A DNA stretch of 15,710 nucleotides from Methylophilaceae bacterium (lineage in GTDB: Bacteria > Pseudomonadota > Gammaproteobacteria > Burkholderiales > Methylophilaceae). This document shows positions 6,831 to 14,700 of the stretch, piece after piece; position 1 is the first letter of the stretch; each line of letters opens with the position of its first letter. The stretch is taken from assembly GCA_006844635.1 (NCBI GenBank), contig SPJO01000066.1, positions 1 to 15,710 of the forward strand. The letters run 5' to 3'. Position numbers and translations under genes: made by a program. The notes beneath the pieces are model-generated. The model saw only the letters and a list, made by a program, of their open reading frames with translations, was not told the DNA's origin and ran no database searches.

Positions 6831-6843
6831 TTAAAAAATACTA

Positions 6844-7224
6844 CTACTTACCTGCTTTAGGGCGTTTAGCGCCATATTTAGAACGCGCTTGCTTACGATC
6901 TTTAACACCTGCAGTATCCAAGCTACCGCGCACCATGTGATAACGCACACCTGGTAAATCTTTCACACGACCACCACGTAGCAACACCACGCTATGTTCT
7001 TGCAAGTTATGGCCTTCACCACCAATATAGCTAATCACTTCATAGCCATTGGTTAAGCGCACTTTAGCCACCTTACGCAAAGCAGAGTTTGGCTTCTTCG
7101 GTGTCGTTGTATAAACACGTGTACATACGCCACGTTTTTGTGGGCAAGCCTCTAGTGCTGGCACCTTACTTTTAACAACCACTTTAGCGCGTGGCTTACG
7201 AATTAACTGATTGACGGTTGGCAT
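6844..7224 (-). CDS. rpsL: 30S ribosomal protein S12
   Basis: S12 shapes the decoding centre of the small subunit and controls accuracy; it is the streptomycin resistance protein. The product has 126 residues (E. coli 124). The N-terminus MPTVNQLIRKPR and the loop TTTPKKPNSALRKVAKVRLT at 39-58 are canonical. K43 and K88 are both present, the streptomycin-sensitive state. D89 in VKDLPGVRYH is the residue that RimO methylthiolates in E. coli. The ATG is preceded by AAAGGG. It is the first gene of the str operon, behind a strong promoter and an 11-bp leader hairpin in the 168-base gap after rpoC. Confidence 0.98.
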   Translation of the reverse strand: MPTVNQLIRKPRAKVVVKSKVPALEACPQKRGVCTRVYTTTPKKPNSALRKVAKVRLTNGYEVISYIGGEGHNLQEHSVVLLRGGRVKDLPGVRYHMVRGSLDTAGVKDRKQARSKYGAKRPKAGK

Positions 7225-7279
7225 TACAAACCCTTTTAAATTCTTTTAAAAAAACGATAAATTAAATTCTATTACTACA

Positions 7280-7309
7280 AATAGGCTAATCGCTGACAAT
7301 TAGCCTATT
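7280..7309 (-). other. 11-bp hairpin in the rpsL leader
   Basis: A perfect 11-bp stem, AATAGGCTAAT and ATTAGCCTATT, with an 8-base loop (TGTCAGCG on the minus strand), lies between the predicted transcription start (about 7317) and the rpsL start codon. It is the longest perfect stem I found in the window. It is followed by TGTAGTAATAG with no T run, so it does not look like an intrinsic terminator. It may be a regulatory or stabilising 5' leader structure. Confidence 0.65.
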
Positions 7310-7315
7310 CTGAAA

Positions 7316-7339
7316 AGCTGAGCATTGTATGGCTCAGCT
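7316..7339 (-). repeat. 8-bp dyad enclosing the -10 of the rpsL promoter
   Basis: AGCTGAGC and GCTCAGCT flank an 8-base centre CATACAAT, whose last six bases are the predicted -10 element. As DNA this is a possible operator over the promoter. As RNA read through from rpoC it forms a hairpin followed by TTTTC, a weak terminator. The two readings cannot be separated from sequence alone. Confidence 0.55.
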
Positions 7340-7352
7340 GCCTTTGTGTCAA
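7324..7352 (-). promoter_or_regulatory. Near-consensus sigma70-type promoter of the str operon
   Basis: On the minus strand a perfect -35 TTGACA (7352-7347) is 17 bases from TACAAT (7329-7324), five of six matches to TATAAT. The start is expected near 7317, giving a leader of about 90 bases to rpsL. The bases after the -10 are GCTCAGC, a fairly GC-rich discriminator. The promoter begins about 40 bases after the rpoC stop. There is no strong rpoC terminator before it, so read-through from rpoBC probably adds to str transcription. Confidence 0.85.
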
Positions 7353-7392
7353 GCTTAAATATTGCCACCTGATTCACAAAAACAGCTTTCCA

Positions 7393-10300
7393 TTATTCTG
7401 CAGCTGGTGTTTCAGCATCTGATGCTGGCGTTTCAACTTCTGCACCTGCCTCAACCACCACTTCATCTTCCTCTTTTGCAAACAACTCTTCAGCCGCTGC
7501 AACTTCAGGCGAATCGCTCACAGACGATGCTTTTTGCTTACGTGACTCATGGTATGCCAAGCCCGTACCTGCAGGAATCAAACGACCTACAATCACGTTC
7601 TCTTTTAGACCACGCAACTCATCACGTTTACCCAAGATCGCCGCTTCTGTTAGTACTCGCGTTGTTTCTTGGAATGATGCGGCAGAAATAAACGAATCAG
7701 TTGATAGTGAAGCTTTCGTAATACCAAGCAACACATATTCATAAGTTGCTGGGCGTTTATCTTCAGCAATCACTTGCTCATTTTCTGTCAACACATCAGC
7801 ACGTTCTACTTGCTCACCTTGGATGAAGCTTGTATCACCAGCATCCGTAATACGTACACGACGAAGCATTTGACGCACAATCACTTCAATATGTTTGTCA
7901 TTGATTTTCACACCTTGCAAGCGATACACATCTTGCACTTCATCGATCACATAACGCGCTAATGCTTCACGGCCTCGTAAGCGCAAGATGTCTTGTGGGT
8001 CAGCAGGGCCATCAACAATACTTTCACCTTTTGTCACGATTTGACCATCATGCACAGTCACGTGTTTATCTTTAGCAATCAAGAACTCGCTAGACTCACC
8101 ATCAACATCCGTAATGACTAAGCGTTGCTTACCTTTAGTATCTTTACCAAACGATACCGTACCAGTCACTTCAGCTAACATACCAGCGTCTTTTGGTGAA
8201 CGCGCTTCAAACAACTCAGCAACACGTGGTAGACCACCGGTAATATCACGGTTTTTAGATGATTCTTGTGGAATACTTGCAACCACTTCACCCATACCAA
8301 CATCTTGACCATCTTTAACGGCGATAATACAGCCCAATTGGAAAGTCATGTTTACTGAAGTGTCAGTACCAGCAATTTTCACTTCTTTGCCATCGGCATC
8401 TAACAGTTTAATTTGCGGACGTAAGCCTTTGCTTTGACCTGCACGTTGTTTCGGATCAATCACCACCAATGTTGACAAGCCAGTTACTTCATCCACTTGC
8501 TTCGCAACAGTCACACCCTCTTCAACATTCTCGAACTTCACTTTACCAGCGTATTCAATAATGATTGGACGGGTATGTGGGTCCCATGTCGCTAAGGCTT
8601 GACCAGCTTTGACTGTCTTACCATCGTTCACTGTCAATGTCGCACCATAAGGCACTTTATGACGCTCACGCTCACGCTTGGTGTTGTCATCAGTAATGAC
8701 CACTTCACCATTACGTGAAATCACGACTTGCTCACCACGTGCATTGGTCACATAACGCATGGTTGATGTGAAGCTCAATGTACCGTTAGATTTACTTTCA
8801 ATCTGACTAATCGCAGCTGCACGTGACACCGCACCACCAATATGGAATGTACGCATGGTCAACTGTGTACCAGGCTCACCAATCGATTGCGCAGCAATCA
8901 CACCAACAGCTTCGCCTTGGCTAATCAACTTACCGCGACCTAAGTCACGACCATAACAAGTTGAGCAAATACCGTAACGTGTGTCACAAGTTAATGCAGT
9001 ACGCACTTTCACTTCATCAACACCCAGTGCATCGATTTTCTCTACTTCGTCTTCACCAAGCAAAGTCCCTGCAGGATAAATCACCTCTTGCGTTTCAGGG
9101 TGGATAACATCCAACGCTGCCGTACGACCCAAGATACGATCATGTAACGGCTCAACCACTTCACCACCTTTAACCAAGGCTTTAGTGACGAGACCTTCTT
9201 CTGTACCGCAATCCAACTCAGTTACAACCAAATCTTGTGTCACATCAACCAAACGACGGGTTAAGTAACCAGAGTTAGCCGTTTTCAACGCCGTATCAGC
9301 AAGACCTTTACGTGCACCGTGAGTAGAAATAAAGTATTGCAACACGTTCAGGCCTTCACGGAAGTTCGCCTTAATCGGTGTTTCAATAATCGAACCATCT
9401 GGCTTAGCCATCAGACCACGCATACCAGACAACTGTCTCACCTGTGCCGCTGAACCACGAGCACCAGAGTCAGCCATCATGTAAATCGCATTAAACGATT
9501 CCTGCTTCAGCGCTTTACCAGCATCATCTTTAGCTTGCTTACCTTTAGCATCAAGCACTTTCTCTTCTTTCAGCTGATTCATCATCGCATCTGCAACCTT
9601 GTCACCCGTGCGACCCCAGATATCAACTACTTTGTTGTAACGCTCACCTTGTGTGACTAAGCCTGAAACATACTGATCTTCGATTTCTCGCACTTCCGCA
9701 TCTGCAGAAGCAATCAAATCCGTTTTCTCTGTCGGTACAAGCATATCGTTCACAGAAATAGAAATGCCGGCTTTTGTCGCATAGGTATAACCAGTACTCA
9801 TTAGTTTGTCAGCAAAAATCACTGTTTCGCGAATACCCACTTGACGGAATGAAGCATTAATTAACTTAGAAATTTCTTTCTTCTTAAGTGCTTTATCGAT
9901 ATTACTGAACGATAAACCAGCAGGTAAGATTTGTGATAACAATGCACGACCAACCGTAGTCTCATAACGGTTAATCTTCTCTGTTTTGTTACCATCAAAG
10001 TCTAAATCGTACTCTTTAATACGCACGTTGACTTTAGCGTGCAAATCAATCATGCCTTGATCATAGACACGTTGTGCTTCTTGCACATCACTGAAAATCA
10101 TGCCTTCGCCACGCGCTGCCAATTTCTCACGCGTCATATAGTAAAGACCCAACACGATATCTTGTGATGGCACAATAATTGGCTCACCGTTAGCAGGTGA
10201 CAACACATTGTTAGATGCCAACATCAACGTACGGGCTTCCATTTGCGCCTCAAGGCTCAATGGTACGTGAACAGCCATTTGGTCACCATCGAAGTCAGCG

Positions 10301-11673
10301 TTAAACGCGGCACAAACGAGTGGGTGCAACTGAATGGCTTTACCTTCAATCAAGACAGGTTCAAACGCTTGAATACCTAATCTATGCAGGGTTGGCGCAC
10401 GGTTCAACATCACTGGATGTTCGCGAATCACGTCATCCAAGATATCCCATACTTCTGGTCCTTCTTCTTCCACTTTTTTCTTAGCTGCTTTAATCGTTGT
10501 CGCCAAGCCTAGTACTTCAAGCTTATGGAAGATAAATGGCTTGAATAATTCAAGCGCCATTTTCTTAGGTAAACCACATTGATGTAGTTTCAATTGTGGA
10601 CCAACCACAATCACTGAACGGCCTGAGTAATCAACACGCTTACCAAGCAAGTTTTGACGGAAACGACCGCCTTTACCCTTAATCATGTCAGCCAATGATT
10701 TCAACGGACGCTTATTCGCGCCAGTCATCACTTTACCGCGACGACCATTATCTAATAGTGAATCAACTGCTTCTTGCAGCATACGCTTCTCGTTACGGCA
10801 GATAATTTCTGGCGCACGTAGCTCCAACAACCTTCTTAGACGGTTATTACGGTTAATCACACGACGGTATAAATCGTTCAAATCTGATGTCGCAAAACGA
10901 CCACCATCCAACGGTACTAATGGACGTAGTTCTGGCGGTAAGACAGGCAAGATTTCTAGAATCATCCATTCTGGTTTAATACCTGATTTTTGGAAAGCTT
11001 CTAACACTTTCAAGCGCTTAGCAATTTTCTTAATTTTCGCTTCTGAACCAGTCTCAGATAAGTCAGTACGTAACTGCTCAATCTCTTGGTTAATATCCAA
11101 TGTACGAAGCAACTCACGCACCGCTTCAGCACCCATCACAGCACTAAACTCATCGCCATACTCTTCTACTTTAGCGAGATAGTCATCTTCTGTTAATAGC
11201 TGACCACGCGTCAGTGGCGTCATGCCAGGATCAACAACAATAAATGCCTCAAAGTACAGCACACGCTCAATATCACGTAGCGCAATATCCAACACCATAC
11301 CCAAACGACTTGGTAATGATTTTAGGAACCAAATGTGCGCAACTGGTGACGCTAGGTCAATATGGCCCATACGCTCACGACGCACTTTAGATAGCGTCAC
11401 TTCAACGCCACATTTTTCACAAATGACGCCACGGTGTTTTAAACGCTTATACTTACCGCATAAACATTCGTAATCTTTTGTCGGACCAAAAATCTTCGCG
11501 CAGAACAAACCATCACGCTCAGGTTTAAATGTACGATAGTTAATGGTTTCTGGCTTTTTCACTTCGCCGAATGACCATGAACGGATTTTTTCAGGCGAGG
11601 CTAGCGCAACCTTAATTGCGTCAAATTCTTCCTCTTGTGTTACCTGTTTAAATAAGTCTAATAATGCTTTCAT
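7393..11673 (-). CDS. rpoC: DNA-directed RNA polymerase subunit beta'
   Basis: Beta' forms one pincer of RNA polymerase and holds the catalytic magnesium. The product is 1426 residues (E. coli 1407). The N-terminal zinc site has C70, C72, C85 and C88. The catalytic NADFDGDQMAVH is at 458-469, with D460, D462 and D464 exactly in E. coli numbering. The second zinc site is formed by VTELDCGTEEG and CDTRYGICSTCYGRDLG. The trigger loop region (SIGEPGTQLTMRTFHIGG) and the lineage insert SI3 within it are present. The C-terminal 45-50 residues after GTGLAYHESRKQK form an acidic, low-complexity tail rich in Glu, Ala and Val. The ATG has a strong GAGGAG ribosome binding site and lies 42 bases after rpoB. 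Confidence 0.99.
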   Translation of the reverse strand: MKALLDLFKQVTQEEEFDAIKVALASPEKIRSWSFGEVKKPETINYRTFKPERDGLFCAKIFGPTKDYECLCGKYKRLKHRGVICEKCGVEVTLSKVRRERMGHIDLASPVAHIWFLKSLPSRLGMVLDIALRDIERVLYFEAFIVVDPGMTPLTRGQLLTEDDYLAKVEEYGDEFSAVMGAEAVRELLRTLDINQEIEQLRTDLSETGSEAKIKKIAKRLKVLEAFQKSGIKPEWMILEILPVLPPELRPLVPLDGGRFATSDLNDLYRRVINRNNRLRRLLELRAPEIICRNEKRMLQEAVDSLLDNGRRGKVMTGANKRPLKSLADMIKGKGGRFRQNLLGKRVDYSGRSVIVVGPQLKLHQCGLPKKMALELFKPFIFHKLEVLGLATTIKAAKKKVEEEGPEVWDILDDVIREHPVMLNRAPTLHRLGIQAFEPVLIEGKAIQLHPLVCAAFNADFDGDQMAVHVPLSLEAQMEARTLMLASNNVLSPANGEPIIVPSQDIVLGLYYMTREKLAARGEGMIFSDVQEAQRVYDQGMIDLHAKVNVRIKEYDLDFDGNKTEKINRYETTVGRALLSQILPAGLSFSNIDKALKKKEISKLINASFRQVGIRETVIFADKLMSTGYTYATKAGISISVNDMLVPTEKTDLIASADAEVREIEDQYVSGLVTQGERYNKVVDIWGRTGDKVADAMMNQLKEEKVLDAKGKQAKDDAGKALKQESFNAIYMMADSGARGSAAQVRQLSGMRGLMAKPDGSIIETPIKANFREGLNVLQYFISTHGARKGLADTALKTANSGYLTRRLVDVTQDLVVTELDCGTEEGLVTKALVKGGEVVEPLHDRILGRTAALDVIHPETQEVIYPAGTLLGEDEVEKIDALGVDEVKVRTALTCDTRYGICSTCYGRDLGRGKLISQGEAVGVIAAQSIGEPGTQLTMRTFHIGGAVSRAAAISQIESKSNGTLSFTSTMRYVTNARGEQVVISRNGEVVITDDNTKRERERHKVPYGATLTVNDGKTVKAGQALATWDPHTRPIIIEYAGKVKFENVEEGVTVAKQVDEVTGLSTLVVIDPKQRAGQSKGLRPQIKLLDADGKEVKIAGTDTSVNMTFQLGCIIAVKDGQDVGMGEVVASIPQESSKNRDITGGLPRVAELFEARSPKDAGMLAEVTGTVSFGKDTKGKQRLVITDVDGESSEFLIAKDKHVTVHDGQIVTKGESIVDGPADPQDILRLRGREALARYVIDEVQDVYRLQGVKINDKHIEVIVRQMLRRVRITDAGDTSFIQGEQVERADVLTENEQVIAEDKRPATYEYVLLGITKASLSTDSFISAASFQETTRVLTEAAILGKRDELRGLKENVIVGRLIPAGTGLAYHESRKQKASSVSDSPEVAAAEELFAKEEDEVVVEAGAEVETPASDAETPAAE

Positions 11674-11688
11674 TTGACTTCTCCTCTA

Positions 11689-11706
11689 ATGCGCCCTTAG
11701 GCGCAT
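11689..11706 (-). other. Tight hairpin in the rpoB-rpoC gap
   Basis: ATGCGCC and GGCGCAT form a 7-bp GC-rich stem with a TAAG loop on the minus strand, about 10 bases after the rpoB stop. It ends just upstream of the rpoC ribosome binding site (GAGGAG). With no T run after it, termination is unlikely. A role in mRNA processing, or in keeping the rpoC start region open or closed, is possible. Confidence 0.6.
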
Positions 11707-11715
11707 GAATAATAA

Positions 11716-14700
11716 TTAGTTGCGATCCAAATCGATGTCGATAGCGAGTGAACGAATTTCTTTCACTAACACGTTAAATGACTCTGGCATGCCAGCATCG
11801 ATTTTGTGTTCGCCTTTAACAATATTCTCATACACTTTCGTCCGTCCATTGACGTCATCCGACTTAACAGTCAGCATCTCTTGCAAGGTATAAGATGCGC
11901 CGTAAGCCTCTAGTGCCCAGACCTCCATCTCACCAAAACGTTGACCACCGAACTGTGCTTTACCACCTAGCGGCTGTTGCGTCACTAAGCTGTAAGGGCC
12001 CGTAGAACGTGCGTGCATCTTGTCATCAACCAAGTGATGTAGCTTCAACACGTGCATGTAACCAACGGTTACTGGACGTTCAAATTGATCACCCGTACGT
12101 CCATCAAATAAGCGCACCTGCGTTTTACCTGCATGGAACTGCAATTTTTCCGTATGCTCTTCACCATCAGGGAAAGCCAAGTCCAACATTTCTTTAATGT
12201 CAGCCTCTGTCGCACCATCAAACACTGAGGTCGCGAACGGCACACCACGTTTTAGGTTTCGTGCAAGCTCAATAACTTCAGCATCAGACAAGGCTTTAAT
12301 ATCTTCCTTCTTACCTCTACTGTCATTGTAAAGCTTCTCCAAGAATTTGCGCATTTCAGCCACTTTCGCTTCTGACTCAAGCATTTTCGTAATGCGTTCA
12401 CCTAAACCTCTAGCAGCCCAACCTAAATGCACCTCAAGAATCTGACCAATGTTCATCCGTGATGGAACACCTAGTGGGTTCAACACGATATCCACAGGCG
12501 TACCGTCTGCCATGTGCGGCATATCTTCAACTGGTGCAATTTTCGAAATCACACCCTTGTTACCGTGACGACCAGCCATCTTATCGCCTGGTTGAATACG
12601 ACGCTTAACAGCTAAATAAACTTTAACCATTTTTTGCACACCTGGTGGCAATTCATCACCTTGTGTCAATTTACGCTTCTTCTCTTCAAACTTGCTGTCA
12701 AAGTCTGTACGCGCAACATCCAAGCTGTCTTTCAACTGCTCGAGTTGACGTGCCATATCCTCATCAGCCAAGCGAATATCAAACCAATCGTAACGACCCA
12801 ACTCATCTAAATACTCAGCTGTTAGTGTCGTACCTTTTTTCAGCTTGTTAGGACCACCTGTTGCTGGCTTACCTTCAATCAAACGACGAATACGGCCGAA
12901 AGTATCTTCTTCAACAATACGCATCTGATCGGCTAAGTCTTGCTTATAGTGATCTAATTGGTCGTCAATAATTTGCTGTGCACGGGGGTCGCGATCAATC
13001 CCTTCACGGGTAAATACTTGCACATCAATGACAGTACCGCTCATACCTGAAGGTACGCGCAGACTAGTATCCTTCACATCAGATGCTTTTTCACCGAAAA
13101 TCGCACGTAGCAATTTTTCTTCTGGTGTCAGTTGCGTTTCACCTTTAGGTGTCACTTTACCAACCAACACATCACCGGCTTCTACTTCAGCACCGATATA
13201 GATAATACCCGCCTCATCCAAGCGGCCTAACATGCGCTCTGATAAGTTAGAAATATCTTGTGTAATTTCCTCAGCACCTAATTTTGTATCACGTGCAACG
13301 ACTGACAACTCTTCAATATGGATTGACGTGTAACGATCATCTGAAACAACACGCTCTGAGATTAAAATAGAATCCTCAAAGTTATAACCGTTCCATGGCA
13401 TAAAGCCAACCAACATGTTTTGACCTAAAGCCAGCTCACCCATATCAGTGGAAGCGCCATCCGCAATCACATCACCGCGTTTTAGGCTATCGCCAACTTT
13501 AACCAATGGACGTTGGTTAATATTAGTATTTTGGTTTGAACGTGTATATTTAGTTAGGTTGTAAATATCAACACCAACTTCACCAGCTTTCGCTTCATCA
13601 TCATGCACACGCACAACGATACGGCCTGAATCAACATAATCCACTTTACCACCACGACGTGCTTGTACGATCGTACCTGAGTCAACCGCAACTGTACGCT
13701 CAATACCTGTCCCTACAACCGCTTTTTCAGCACGCAGACAAGGCACTGCTTGACGTTGCATGTTGGCACCCATCAATGCCCGGTTAGCATCATCATGCTC
13801 CAAGAATGGAATCAATGATGCCGCCACAGAAACAATCTGCCCTGGCGCCACATCCATGTATTGCACAGAGTCAGGCTGCGCCATTGTAAATTCATTTTGG
13901 AAACGTGAAGATACAATCTCTTCTTGGAAAGCACCCTTCGCATCCAACTCAGTGTTCGCTTGCGCGATCATGAATTCACTTTCTTCAATCGCTGATAAAA
14001 AGTCGATTTCTTTCGTGACTTTATTATTTTTCACTTGGCGATATGGCGTTTCAAGGAAACCATATTGGTTAGTACGCGCATACAAAGCTAGCGAGTTAAT
14101 CAAACCAATGTTTGGACCTTCTGGTGTTTCAATTGGGCAAACACGACCATAGTGCGTTGTATGTACATCACGCACTTCAAAACCTGCGCGCTCACGTGTT
14201 AAACCACCTGGGCCTAATGCTGAAATACGACGTTTATGCGTAATCTCAGACAATGGGTTGGTTTGATCCATAAATTGTGACAATTGGCTTGATCCAAAGA
14301 ACTCACGAATCGCACTTGAAACTGGTTTTGCATTAATCAAGTCATGCGGCATTAAGTTGTCTGACTCAGCTTGAGACAAACGCTCTTTCACTGCACGCTC
14401 AACACGTACCAAACCAGCACGGAATTGGTTTTCAGCTAATTCACCAACTGAACGAATACGACGATTACCTAAATGGTCAATATCATCAATTTCACCATGA
14501 CCATTACGCAACTCAAGCAACACACCAATAACAGCTAAGATGTCATCAGTTGATAGAATACTTTCGCCTTCATCACCTTTTTCACCCACACGCTCGTAGA
14601 AACGTTTTACCCAACTAGCTGCGCGATCTTCCAATTTACCTGGATAGGCACGGCGGTTAAATTTCATACGCCCAACCACAGACAAGTCATAACGGTCAGG

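Noticed and set aside
7386..7400. Terminator immediately after rpoC
   Set aside because: A short T run (GCTGTTTTTG on the minus strand) follows the stop, but no stem precedes it.
10685..11182. Open frame of 165 codons on the plus strand opposite rpoC
   Set aside because: It is wholly antisense to the conserved beta' sequence, with no promoter or ribosome binding site seen and a composition expected from the reverse of rpoC codons.
13760..14152. Open frame of 130 codons on the plus strand opposite rpoB
   Set aside because: It is an antisense shadow of a highly conserved part of rpoB; no independent coding signal.
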